Source: Methylotenera_A sp036676175
GTDB lineage: Bacteria > Pseudomonadota > Gammaproteobacteria > Burkholderiales > Methylophilaceae
NCBI GenBank assembly: GCA_036676175.1
Contig: JAKFDL010000106.1
Location: 1-43,824 of the forward strand
DNA: 43,824 bases
Direction of reading: 5' to 3'
The stretch's first letter is position 1, and every line of letters starts with the position of its first letter. The position numbers and the translations under genes are program-made. Below the pieces are notes generated by a model. The model was not told the origin of the DNA, did no database searches, and saw only the letters and a program-made list of their open reading frames with translations. This document shows, piece by piece, positions 32,605 through 41,172 of this stretch.

Positions 32605-33840
32605 CTAATTTAAAAATAATTCAAGCAAGTTGTTTAGATAGCGTTGACCCAGCAAGGTGGGTTGCAACCGATTTAAGTCTTGTGTGATTAAACCTTTATT
32701 GATAGCCTCTGCAGTCCGCATAGATATTGCCTGCCAGGGCATGCCTGTGCGTTCGTGAAAAAGTTTAGTCTCAAAGCCATTGGTTAATCGCAGCGCGTTC
32801 ATCATAAATTCAAAGCATAAATCAGACTTTTCAATCGTCCAAGTGTTATCTACAGCACCATTATTTTGTTCATTGGCATTTTCGGCGTTTTCCATAAATG
32901 CTTTGGGATGTTTATGACGTGTTTCGCGTGTGATTTTATCGTGATAACTTAATTTGCTGTGCGCACCCGCGCCAATGCCTAAATAATCGCCAAATTGCCA
33001 ATAGTTAAGGTTGTGTCTTGCCTGGCTATTGGGTTTGCAAAAAGCCGAAGTCTCATAATGAGCATAGCCATGTTCGCCCAATAAAGCTTCAATCTGCTCT
33101 TGCATATCTGCACTCAAGTCATCACTGGGTAGGCTAGGCGGCGTGCGGTGAAAAGGCGTATTGGGCTCTAGCGTCAGGTGATAAAAAGACAGGTGATCCG
33201 GGTTAAGCGCTACTGCTTGTTTTGCGTCTTGTAATGCGTGTTCCAAGCTTTGATTTGGCAACGCATACATCACATCCAGATTGACGCGCTCAAAAGTTTT
33301 TAGAGCGAGTTCGGCTGCTTGTATGGCTTGTTTGTCATCGTGAATGCGGCCAAGTGCCTTTAAGTAATCAGCATTAAAACTTTGGACGCCGAGTGAAACG
33401 CGATTTACCCCGGCTTGTTTATAGCCTAAGAAATGCGCTGTATCCACGGTTCCTGGATTAGCTTCCAGTGTTATTTCTGCACCGTAATCCAAAGGCGTCA
33501 GCATGCGCACGGCACTTAAAATTTCGTCGATTGATTCTGCACTAAAAAGACTAGGCGTCCCGCCACCAAAAAACACACTTTTGATTTTTCGGCCATATAC
33601 GCGTGGCACAGATTGTTCTAGATCCGCAATTAATGCCGCCACATAGCGCTTTTCAGGAATCTCTTGCTTGCTTTCGTGCGAATTAAAATCACAATATGGA
33701 CACTTTTTAACGCACCACGGAATATGAATGTACAAAGACAAAGGCGGTGGATTTTTTAAGCCAGATAACGTAGTTTCACCCAAAACGGGTGCGCTGCTAT
33801 TGATAGCTTTAAAGTCGTTAACTGGGTAAATCGGAATCAT
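32605..33840 (-). CDS. hemW: Radical SAM haem chaperone HemW
   Basis: A 411-residue radical SAM protein related to coproporphyrinogen III dehydrogenase. It has the HemW-type cluster motif CVKKCPYC within YIHIPWCVKKCPYCDFNSHE, GGGTPSLF, the SAM-binding EANPGTVD and GVNRVSLGVQSFN. It inserts or traffics haem rather than making it. I use the ATG at 33838-33840; the frame opens four codons earlier at a TTG. About 40 residues precede the usual start of the domain, a little longer than typical. Confidence 0.93.
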   Translation of the reverse strand: MIPIYPVNDFKAINSSAPVLGETTLSGLKNPPPLSLYIHIPWCVKKCPYCDFNSHESKQEIPEKRYVAALIADLEQSVPRVYGRKIKSVFFGGGTPSLFSAESIDEILSAVRMLTPLDYGAEITLEANPGTVDTAHFLGYKQAGVNRVSLGVQSFNADYLKALGRIHDDKQAIQAAELALKTFERVNLDVMYALPNQSLEHALQDAKQAVALNPDHLSFYHLTLEPNTPFHRTPPSLPSDDLSADMQEQIEALLGEHGYAHYETSAFCKPNSQARHNLNYWQFGDYLGIGAGAHSKLSYHDKITRETRHKHPKAFMENAENANEQNNGAVDNTWTIEKSDLCFEFMMNALRLTNGFETKLFHERTGMPWQAISMRTAEAINKGLITQDLNRLQPTLLGQRYLNNLLELFLN

Positions 33841-33859
33841 GCTGTATGCCAAGTCAGCA

Positions 33860-34801
33860 TTAATTCGCTTCTACGATACAGTTTCTACCATTTTTCTTAG
33901 CTTGATAGAGTCGCTTGTCTACTTTTTTGATAAAAGCCAGGGGCTTATCTTGTTGGGTTGGCGTAATGGTACCAATCCCCATGCTGACGGTAATATATTG
34001 GCTGACCTGCGATTTTTCGTGCGAAATCTGTGCATTTAAAATAAGCTGACTGCAGCGTTCAGCGACGAGGTGAGCAGCTTTTTCATCTGTTTCTGGTAAC
34101 ACTAGCACAAACTCTTCGCCTCCAAATCGGGCAAAAAAATCACGAGACCTAGTACCAGCCGCACTTAAAATTTTGCCGATGAGTTTCAAACAATCGTCGC
34201 CTTGAATATGACCATAGTGGTCGTTGTATTGCTTAAAGTAATCAATATCCAGAAAAATCAGTGAAAGCGGTTGGACATTGGATTGTGCATTCGCCCACTC
34301 TGTTTCTAAGACAGTATCGAACATGCGCCGGTTAAATACGCCGGTGAGGCCGTCTTTGTAAGAAAGTTCTTCCAACTCTTTTTGTAGGTGCACCAGCTTT
34401 TGTTCGGCTTTTTTACGCTCACTGATATCAAACATAAAGCCAATCAGTGAATCCACCTCGCCTTGTTCATTGCGCACGACATGCACCACATCGCGTATCC
34501 ATACCATGCGATTATCTTTTGTGAGTGCGCGATAATCCGCCTCGTGATCAACCCCTGCCTTGGATTGTGCAATGCAGAAGCTGGAAACACGCTCCCTATC
34601 ATCAGGGTGCATGCGCTCTATCCAGTCGTTTGCGGTTTGCCAGCTGGCAGGCGACCAGCCTAACAAGCTTTCAATTTGTGGGCCAATGTAGCTGAATTTC
34701 ATGGTGGCCCAGTCAATTTTCCATGGAATGGCCTTAGTGGATTCCAAAAGCGTTTTATAGACTTCGCTATCGGTATTTAAATCAGTTGTGGTGTCAGTCA
34801 T
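33860..34801 (-). CDS. PAS-GGDEF diguanylate cyclase
   Basis: A 313-residue cytoplasmic c-di-GMP synthase. A PAS fold (about 20-130, with PAC-like GFMFDISERKKAEQ) is joined by a short coiled coil to a GGDEF domain (about 148-310). The active site is GGEEF (227-231), preceded at the right distance by an inhibitory I-site RxxD (Arg218-Asp221), so it should be active and product-inhibited. There is no EAL domain or membrane helix. It sits between hemW and rdgB in the same orientation but with wide gaps, so it is probably expressed separately. Confidence 0.92.
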   Translation of the reverse strand: MTDTTTDLNTDSEVYKTLLESTKAIPWKIDWATMKFSYIGPQIESLLGWSPASWQTANDWIERMHPDDRERVSSFCIAQSKAGVDHEADYRALTKDNRMVWIRDVVHVVRNEQGEVDSLIGFMFDISERKKAEQKLVHLQKELEELSYKDGLTGVFNRRMFDTVLETEWANAQSNVQPLSLIFLDIDYFKQYNDHYGHIQGDDCLKLIGKILSAAGTRSRDFFARFGGEEFVLVLPETDEKAAHLVAERCSQLILNAQISHEKSQVSQYITVSMGIGTITPTQQDKPLAFIKKVDKRLYQAKKNGRNCIVEAN

Positions 34802-34907
34802 TTACTTAGTGGTTACTCAACGCAATATTAGTTTAGAGTAATGTATCAGAAAACATGCTGGTTAGCCTTGAGTTAAAAATCGGCAGGGCATTTTCACATC
34901 GACGTGC

Positions 34908-35132
34908 TTATTGTTTTGTTTTGCCTTGCGGATATGGGTTAATGAGCGCATCCACAAAATGATGCAATACCTCGCGCATTTGGGTTTCACTCACTTCCAT
35001 CAGCAAGCCATCCTCAAATGCATCCTGTGCGAGTTGTTGAATTTCTTCAAAATTTTCTTTCATCACTTTAATTTTTTCGGTGCAGGCAACGATACTGTTG
35101 TCATCGCGCAGCCAAATAGGTAGGTTTTTCAT
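34908..35132 (-). CDS. Small hypothetical protein (74 residues)
   Basis: I do not recognise the family. The protein begins MKNLPIWLRDDNSIVACTEK and has a helical, acidic middle (NFEEIQQLAQDAFEDGLLME) and a second helix ending near a basic tail (PQGKTKQ). There are no membrane segments or metal motifs. It lies 24 bases downstream of rdgB on the same strand, so it may be the tail of the rph-rdgB transcript. Composition, spacing and orientation support a real gene. Confidence 0.65.
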   Translation of the reverse strand: MKNLPIWLRDDNSIVACTEKIKVMKENFEEIQQLAQDAFEDGLLMEVSETQMREVLHHFVDALINPYPQGKTKQ

Positions 35133-35156
35133 GGTCTTAATGTCAAGGCCTCGTAC

Positions 35157-35750
35157 TTAGTTTAAGTGTTCAATCAGTTGTAGCATTTTACGCATGGCTT
35201 TACCGCGATGACTGAGTTTGTTTTTAAGTTCAGGTGTTAGTTCCGCAGCTGATTTCCCCGTGATGCTATCTAGGAAAAGCGGGTCATAGCCAAAGCCGCC
35301 AGTGCCACGTGGTTTTTTTAAAATCGACCCATTCCAAACGCCTTCAGCAATCAACGGTTGTGGGTCATCGTGTTGTCGCACTAACACCAGGCAACAATAA
35401 TAATAAGCAAAACGATTACTATGTTGTTTAAGCACACTGATTAAGTGCGCGTTATTTTTAGCATCGCTTCTAAGCTCGCCACCATAGTAGGCTGAATGTA
35501 CGCCTGGTACACCAGGTAAAGCTTCTAAACACAAACCTGAATCGTCTGCCAATGCAGGTAGCTTGGTGGCAAGGCTGGCATGGCGTGCTTTGGCTAGTGC
35601 GTTTTCAATAAAGGTGCAATGTGGTTCATCTGCTTCGGTGACGTTAAATTGTGACTGCGGAATCACCTGAATGTTCAAAGGCGCAAGCAAGTCTTGAAGC
35701 TCTGCCAGCTTGCCTGAGTTGCCGCTAGCAATAACCAATTGATTGAGCAT
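35157..35750 (-). CDS. rdgB: dITP/XTP pyrophosphatase RdgB
   Basis: House-cleaning nucleotidase that hydrolyses non-canonical purine triphosphates (dITP, XTP) to monophosphates. The 197 residues start MLNQLVIASGNSGKLAELQD, with the signatures FIENALAKARHAS, PALADDSGLCLEALPGVPGVHS and GTGGFGYDPLF, and SHRGKAM near the end. It begins one base after rph, showing tight coupling. Confidence 0.96.
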   Translation of the reverse strand: MLNQLVIASGNSGKLAELQDLLAPLNIQVIPQSQFNVTEADEPHCTFIENALAKARHASLATKLPALADDSGLCLEALPGVPGVHSAYYGGELRSDAKNNAHLISVLKQHSNRFAYYYCCLVLVRQHDDPQPLIAEGVWNGSILKKPRGTGGFGYDPLFLDSITGKSAAELTPELKNKLSHRGKAMRKMLQLIEHLN

Positions 35751-36479
35751 TTATACGTTGAGCGCCTGTCTTTGTTTTGCCAATAATTCGCGAATACCGC
35801 TGGCAGCCAAATCCAGCATGCTGTTCATGGCGGCACGGTCAAACGGTTCACCTTCAGCGGTACCTTGAATCTCAACAAAGCCACCATCCGCCGTCATCAC
35901 TACATTCATGTCGGTGTCACAGTCAGAATCTTCAATATAGTCTAAATCCAGCACAGGTGTGCCCATGTACACGCCTACAGAAATCGCCGCTACGCCTTGC
36001 TTAAGTGGATTTTGGCTAATTTTCCCACTGTTTAATAATGTAGAAACTGCATCATACAAAGCCACATAGGCGCCCGTGATGCTGGCAGTGCGCGTACCGC
36101 CATCTGCCTGAATCACATCGCAATCAAGATGAATGCTGCGCTCGCCTAATTTTTCCAGGTCAATAATCGCGCGCAGACTGCGGCCAATAAGTCTTTGAAT
36201 CTCTTGCGTACGCCCACTTTGCTTACCTCTAGCTGCTTCTCTATCCATGCGGCTACCGGTACTGCGCGGCAACATACCATATTCTGCCGTTACCCAGCCT
36301 TGGTTTTTGCCTTTTAAAAACCCTGGTACTTTTTCCTCAACACTCGCTGTACATAAAACGTGCGTATCGCCAAATTTAACCAGCACTGAACCTTCGGCGT
36401 GCTTGGTGTAATGGCGGATTATTTCAATGTTGCGCAGCTGATCGTTGGCGCGTTGGCTGGGGCGAGTAAAATTGTTCAT
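35751..36479 (-). CDS. rph: Ribonuclease PH
   Basis: Phosphate-dependent 3'-5' exonuclease that trims tRNA 3' ends. The 242 residues (full length) have RPSQRANDQLRNIEI at the N-terminus, GSVLVKFGDTHVLCTASVEE, GWVTAEYGMLPRST, the phosphate-binding stretch GRSLRAIIDLEKLGERSI and QADGGTRTASITGAYVAL. It is first in the rph-rdgB pair. Confidence 0.97.
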   Translation of the reverse strand: MNNFTRPSQRANDQLRNIEIIRHYTKHAEGSVLVKFGDTHVLCTASVEEKVPGFLKGKNQGWVTAEYGMLPRSTGSRMDREAARGKQSGRTQEIQRLIGRSLRAIIDLEKLGERSIHLDCDVIQADGGTRTASITGAYVALYDAVSTLLNSGKISQNPLKQGVAAISVGVYMGTPVLDLDYIEDSDCDTDMNVVMTADGGFVEIQGTAEGEPFDRAAMNSMLDLAASGIRELLAKQRQALNV

Positions 36480-36568
36480 AAAATGTGCTTGTTAAAAAAA
36501 GCCATTATATGCGATGCGAATTAAGCTGTGCTTTTAAAAATGTACAATGACTTAATATATATGTCGGC

Positions 36569-37498
36569 TTAAATTTTAGGCTTTTGCTGGGTTTTAGTTA
36601 AGGCATTTTGAATCGCTAAAATGGTATTTTCAATGTCATCATCTGACAGTTCCATTGGATGCATACCCTCCGTCACTTGATGTGTGACGGGATTCATAAT
36701 GGTGGTTGTTTCGCCCAACGGCATCAGTTGGGTAGATACGGCCACTTGACCGGTGAGACGGTCGCCCCACTGCAAGCCAATCGCGCTCATATTGTCGCCT
36801 TTTTCATCATTGGCAAAATCAGCACTGTCCATTAAATCCGTGATGACAGCGGTAATATCGGCATTCCGTTGAATGATTTCTTTTATTTGCTGATCGTCAA
36901 TTACCCCCCAAACACCATCGGTGCACAATAGTACGGTATCGCCTTCAAGCAATTCGTGCCTGTCTGATAAATCAATTTGTGGCGCTGTTTCACCACCTAC
37001 GCAGTTATAAATTTTATTTTTATAGGGATGCGTGGCCATTTCCTCTTTAGTGATCATGCCTTTTTTATACAGCGATTGAACCACTGAGTGGTCTTCAGTG
37101 CGAAACAGCAAATGCCCGTTGCGAAAATGATATAGGCGCGAATCACCCACATGTGCGCACCATAGATAGCCGCGCTGGATAATGGCGGCAACGATGGTGG
37201 TGCGTGGTGATTCTACATATTCTTCCAGTTGCGTCACATTTTCTATCATGTCGTGCACTTGTTGAATATGGTCAATTAAAAATTTAGCCGGGCTGCTTAA
37301 GCTAGGCACTGCCAAGCGTTGAAATGCATCGGTAAGTGTTTTTACTGCCAATTGCGCTGCCACTTCACCATTGCGGTGGCCGCCCATGCCATCGGCCAGC
37401 ACTAACAACAAGGCATCTTTGCTATAAGAATAAGCCAGCCGATCTTGGTTATATGGCCTTGGCCCTTGGCGACTATTTTGGTAAATCGTAAATTTCAT
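36569..37498 (-). CDS. PP2C-type protein phosphatase
   Basis: A 309-residue Mg/Mn-dependent Ser/Thr phosphatase. It shows NQDR (17-20), the metal-binding ADGMGGH (35-41), HVGDSRLYHFRNG, a C-terminal-half LLCTDGVWG and DNMSAIGLQW. There are no membrane helices. It lies eight bases after the kinase gene, so the two form a reversible phosphorylation module, presumably acting on the same substrates or with the phosphatase counteracting the kinase. A 35-residue tail beyond the catalytic domain is of unknown role. Confidence 0.93.
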   Translation of the reverse strand: MKFTIYQNSRQGPRPYNQDRLAYSYSKDALLLVLADGMGGHRNGEVAAQLAVKTLTDAFQRLAVPSLSSPAKFLIDHIQQVHDMIENVTQLEEYVESPRTTIVAAIIQRGYLWCAHVGDSRLYHFRNGHLLFRTEDHSVVQSLYKKGMITKEEMATHPYKNKIYNCVGGETAPQIDLSDRHELLEGDTVLLCTDGVWGVIDDQQIKEIIQRNADITAVITDLMDSADFANDEKGDNMSAIGLQWGDRLTGQVAVSTQLMPLGETTTIMNPVTHQVTEGMHPMELSDDDIENTILAIQNALTKTQQKPKI

Positions 37499-37506
37499 TG
37501 TTAGCG

Positions 37507-38448
37507 CTAAAGCGATTTATTCAGTACATACTTAATTTTATTGACCAAGCTGGGTTTTTTTATTGGCAAAGGCTTAATGGTTTCTAAAAGGGTCTTTTGC
37601 AATGAAAATACGCTTTGCGGTCGTTGCATGTAATCTAACTCTAGGCAGCTATCAATAATTTTTAATAGCTCTTCAGAGTAGATATTTTTACCAATTTTAG
37701 ACGCAGGTACGAGGTGATCTGCGTTCACGCGCAAGTTGGCCGCAATTGGCGCGGAGCGCATCATGCAAGAATACATGCTGGCACCTACGCTATAAATGTC
37801 GCTCCAAGGCCCCAATTGCTTGCGTTCGAAATATTGCTCGGGCGGTGCAAAACCAGGGGTGTAGCTGGGAGAAAGTTTAGACTGTGCTTGCGTCAGCGTT
37901 TGTCTGGCTGAGCCAAAGTCGAGCAATACGGGCGACCCATCTAACCGGATGTAAATATTGGCCGGCTTAATATCGAGGTGCAATAATTTTTGCGTGTGTA
38001 CTTCACGCAGCCCGTTCAGCAATTCACTAAACACGCGGCGCACAAATTTTTCGTTAACAGGTTGGGGCTGCGAAAGAATGTAATCTTGCAGCGACTTACC
38101 GCGTTCGTACTGCATCACCATGTAAACGGTGTTGTTTTCCCTAAAAAAATTGGTGACACGTACAATATTTCGATGGTCAATTTTGGCCAGCGCCAAACCT
38201 TCCTCAAAAAAACATTTTAAGCCGTGTTTGAAGGTAGAGGCGTCATCATCATTACCCAGCAACACGGTTGCACCTTCTTCGCGCAGAGCTAAGCCAGTGG
38301 GCATGTATTCTTTAATGGCCACCGTGTTCTTGTTCATGTCTTGTGCCAAGTACACAAAGCTAAAGCCTCCCGTGCTTAAGACTTTGGTAATGATGTAGTC
38401 TTGCAGCATGTAGCCGATAGGTAAAGTTTGGTTTTTGCTTGTCGCCAT
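37507..38448 (-). CDS. Hanks-type serine/threonine protein kinase
   Basis: A 313-residue soluble kinase. It has the glycine-rich loop LSTGGFSFVYLA (about 24-35), catalytic Lys46 in VAIKEYMP, the catalytic loop HLDIKPANI (157-165), and DFG (177-179), with APPEQ in the activation segment. The Arg of the usual HRD is Leu, so it is a non-RD-type kinase, perhaps not needing activation-loop phosphorylation. There is no transmembrane or PASTA part. It is co-transcribed with the PP2C gene and divergent from yicC. The substrates are unknown. Confidence 0.92.
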   Translation of the reverse strand: MATSKNQTLPIGYMLQDYIITKVLSTGGFSFVYLAQDMNKNTVAIKEYMPTGLALREEGATVLLGNDDDASTFKHGLKCFFEEGLALAKIDHRNIVRVTNFFRENNTVYMVMQYERGKSLQDYILSQPQPVNEKFVRRVFSELLNGLREVHTQKLLHLDIKPANIYIRLDGSPVLLDFGSARQTLTQAQSKLSPSYTPGFAPPEQYFERKQLGPWSDIYSVGASMYSCMMRSAPIAANLRVNADHLVPASKIGKNIYSEELLKIIDSCLELDYMQRPQSVFSLQKTLLETIKPLPIKKPSLVNKIKYVLNKSL

Positions 38449-38507
38449 TCGTTTCTTGTAATTCAGCTGCTTAGGTTAGCAACTATTGTATAGTATTAAA
38501 AATATTT

Positions 38508-38540
38508 TCTCATTAAATTCTTATTAAATCCCAATTAAAT
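38508..38540. repeat. Three tandem 11-bp repeats in the kinase/yicC gap
   Basis: Contiguous units TCTCATTAAAT, TCTTATTAAAT and CCCAATTAAAT repeat ATTAAAT every 11 bases. A -10-like TACAAT for yicC is at 38554-38559, with the array where a -35 would be. The last unit is 10/11 identical to a reverse-complemented unit of the hemC array. Confidence 0.6.
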
Positions 38541-38588
38541 CATAGCTATTTGATACAATTGTGATTAATTACATTAAGAAAGCTGGCT

Positions 38589-39455
38589 ATGGTACTTAGT
38601 ATGACTGGTTTTGCGTCGCATGAATATAGCACAAGCGACGGTATTCTATTACTAGAGCTACGCTCAGTGAATCATCGATACTTAGAACTACAACTTAAAC
38701 TGGACGATAATTTGCGTGGTTTTGAATCGACGATACGTGAGTTGATCCAAGCAAAATTGGGTCGTGGTAAGGTAGATTGCCGCTTAAGCCTGATGCGTAA
38801 TAATGCTCTGCAGGGCTCACCAATGCTTAATCACAGCGTACTACAACAGATTGCGGAAAGCGCAAACACCGCTGCACAGTATTTCCCGCATACACAGCCA
38901 GTCAATATGTTGGAAATATTGCAAATGCCGGGTGTCATGCAAAATGCAACGTTAGATACCGAGGCGCTGGAGCAAGATTTAAAAACCGTTTTAAACGCCA
39001 CACTCGATGATTTGATTGCCGCCAAAGCGCGCGAAGGCACTAAACTCAAAACCATTATTCTTGAGCGACTTGCTCAGATTCAAATATTAGTCACAAAAGT
39101 AAAGCCGATGATGCCCTTGCTAATACAACAATATCAGCAAAAACTCACTACAAAATTAGCCGAGGCATGGGCTGGCAATGATGATGAACGTATTCGGCAG
39201 GAAATGGTGTTATTTGCACAACGCATTGATGTGGATGAAGAGTTATCCCGTCTAAGCACGCATATTGAAGAAGTAAAACGTATTTTGAATGCGGGCGCTG
39301 CGGCGGGTAAGCGACTCGATTTTTTAATGCAAGAGATGAATCGCGAGGCCAATACCTTGGGGTCGAAATCAGTGGCGATTGAAACCACTCAAATCTCCAT
39401 GGAGCTTAAAGTGCTGATTGAGCAAATGCGCGAACAAATACAGAATATTGAATAG
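38589..39455 (+). CDS. yicC: YicC/YloC family endoribonuclease
   Basis: A 288-residue protein of the YicC family, shown in enteric bacteria to be an endoribonuclease. It begins MVLSMTGFASHEY (the family SMTGF motif), with LELRSVNHRYLEL early, and ends with the conserved block RLDFLMQEMNREANTLGSKS and LKVLIEQMREQIQNIE. It is usually next to gmk; here the next gene is the ATP-grasp cluster 187 bases away. That gap holds two AT-rich inverted repeats (39482-39502 and 39512-39538), the latter a possible weak terminator. Confidence 0.95.
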   Translation: MVLSMTGFASHEYSTSDGILLLELRSVNHRYLELQLKLDDNLRGFESTIRELIQAKLGRGKVDCRLSLMRNNALQGSPMLNHSVLQQIAESANTAAQYFPHTQPVNMLEILQMPGVMQNATLDTEALEQDLKTVLNATLDDLIAAKAREGTKLKTIILERLAQIQILVTKVKPMMPLLIQQYQQKLTTKLAEAWAGNDDERIRQEMVLFAQRIDVDEELSRLSTHIEEVKRILNAGAAAGKRLDFLMQEMNREANTLGSKSVAIETTQISMELKVLIEQMREQIQNIE

Positions 39456-39642
39456 TTTCAGGCAGGCTTAACTGCGCACCATGATATTGCTAGTCAATAT
39501 CAATCTCTATTATAAATGCTCAATTTTAGTGCATTTATTTTCATACAAGACGATATTTAACTATAACTAATTGATTTAAATTAATAAATTAATTGGCATG
39601 AGCTTTGCGTGTGTATTGCATATACATTAATAACTATAAGAC

Positions 39643-41172
39643 ATGCAACAATCGACGCAATCTTTTTTTGATGAAATGCAAATGGATGCGGCTAATCTTG
39701 ACGAAAGTCAGGTGCGCCACATTTACAGTGCTTATCAAAACTGGCTAAAAGATATCCCCCACCACCAATTAGAAAGCAAACGCCAAGAGGCTGAGTTGTT
39801 GTTCCGGCGCGTGGGCATTACCTTTAACGTCTATGGTGAAGAAGATGGTGCAGAGCGGCTGATACCGTTTGATGTGATTCCCAGGATCATTTCAGCGAAA
39901 GAGTGGGAAAAATTATCTGCAGGCGCAATTCAACGTGTAAAAGCACTCAATATGTTTCTGCACGACATTTACCATCAGCAAGAGATTATCCAAGCCGGCA
40001 TTATCCCTTCCAGTATTTTAGCGAACGTACAATATCGGCCTGAAATGTTTGGTGTAGATGTGCCTAACCAAATTTATGCGCACATTGCTGGTATTGATTT
40101 AGTGCGTACTAGTGAGTCGCAGTTCTATGTGCTGGAGGATAATTTGCGTACGCCTTCTGGCGTATCTTATATGCTAGAAGACCGAAAAATGATGATGCGG
40201 CTTTTCCCTGATCTATTCCGGCGCTACTCGATTGCGCCAGTGGATCATTACCCGCAAGTGCTGCTAAAAAATTTACGCGCAGTTGCACAAACCAATAGCC
40301 AAGAGCCAACCGTAGTTTTGTTGTCGCCTGGCGCCTATAACAGCGCCTATTTTGAACATGCATTTTTAGCACAGCAAATGGGTATCGAGTTAGTAGAAGG
40401 GACGGATCTATTTGTGCGTAACAATGCCGTCTACATGCGCACGACACAAGGTCCGCAGCGTGTGGATGTGATCTATAGGCGCATAGATGACGATTACATC
40501 GATCCACTGGTATTCAACCCTAACTCAATGCTGGGTGTGCCAGGCTTGTTGTCAGTGTATCGCAATGGCGGTGTCACTCTGGCAAACGCAGTCGGTACTG
40601 GCGTAGCAGACGATAAAGCGACCTACATTTATGTGCCTGAAATGATTAAGTTCTATTTGGGCGAAGAGCCGTTGTTAGAAAATGTGCCGACGTACGAACT
40701 GAGTAAAGAAGCGGATTTGCAATATACCTTGGCACATTTGCATGAGCTGGTGGTGAAAGAGGTGCAAGGTTCTGGTGGCTACGGCATGCTGGTTGGACCT
40801 GCGGCCACTAAACAAGAGATTGAAGAATTCAGGTTACGCATCGTATCAAAGCCAGCTAATTATATTGCACAGCCCACACTGGCACTTTCTACATGCCCAA
40901 CACTGGTTGACTCAGGCATTGCACCGCGTCATGTGGATTTACGGCCGTTTGTGCTTTCTGGAAAAAAAGTGACTTTAGTACCAGGCGCTTTATGCCGTGT
41001 GGCATTGAAAGCGGGTTCATTGGTTGTGAATTCATCGCAAGGCGGTGGCACCAAAGACACTTGGGTGTTAGAAGACGATCGGGTAACCGTAGATTCCGAC
41101 AAAATTAAACAAACAACTACGATTAATACCAAACAAAAACTCAAAACAAAAATAGTGGAGCCTGCGTGTTAA
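39643..41172 (+). CDS. Circularly permuted ATP-grasp protein (COG2308, DUF404/DUF407)
   Basis: A 509-residue protein of the circularly permuted ATP-grasp type 2 family, predicted to make amide or peptide bonds with ATP. Visible signatures are RVKALNMFLHDIYHQQEII, FYVLEDNLRTPSGVSYMLE, DVIYRRIDDDYIDPL, VKEVQGSGGYGMLVGP and a C-terminal DLRPFVLSGKKVTLVPGALCRVALK. It is the first of three or four tightly packed genes, with a 7-base overlap with the alpha-E gene. Comparative genomics has linked this family with alpha-E, transglutaminase-like and Anbu peptidase genes as a possible peptide-tagging or small-peptide synthesis system; the substrate is unknown. Confidence 0.92.
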   Translation: MQQSTQSFFDEMQMDAANLDESQVRHIYSAYQNWLKDIPHHQLESKRQEAELLFRRVGITFNVYGEEDGAERLIPFDVIPRIISAKEWEKLSAGAIQRVKALNMFLHDIYHQQEIIQAGIIPSSILANVQYRPEMFGVDVPNQIYAHIAGIDLVRTSESQFYVLEDNLRTPSGVSYMLEDRKMMMRLFPDLFRRYSIAPVDHYPQVLLKNLRAVAQTNSQEPTVVLLSPGAYNSAYFEHAFLAQQMGIELVEGTDLFVRNNAVYMRTTQGPQRVDVIYRRIDDDYIDPLVFNPNSMLGVPGLLSVYRNGGVTLANAVGTGVADDKATYIYVPEMIKFYLGEEPLLENVPTYELSKEADLQYTLAHLHELVVKEVQGSGGYGMLVGPAATKQEIEEFRLRIVSKPANYIAQPTLALSTCPTLVDSGIAPRHVDLRPFVLSGKKVTLVPGALCRVALKAGSLVVNSSQGGGTKDTWVLEDDRVTVDSDKIKQTTTINTKQKLKTKIVEPAC

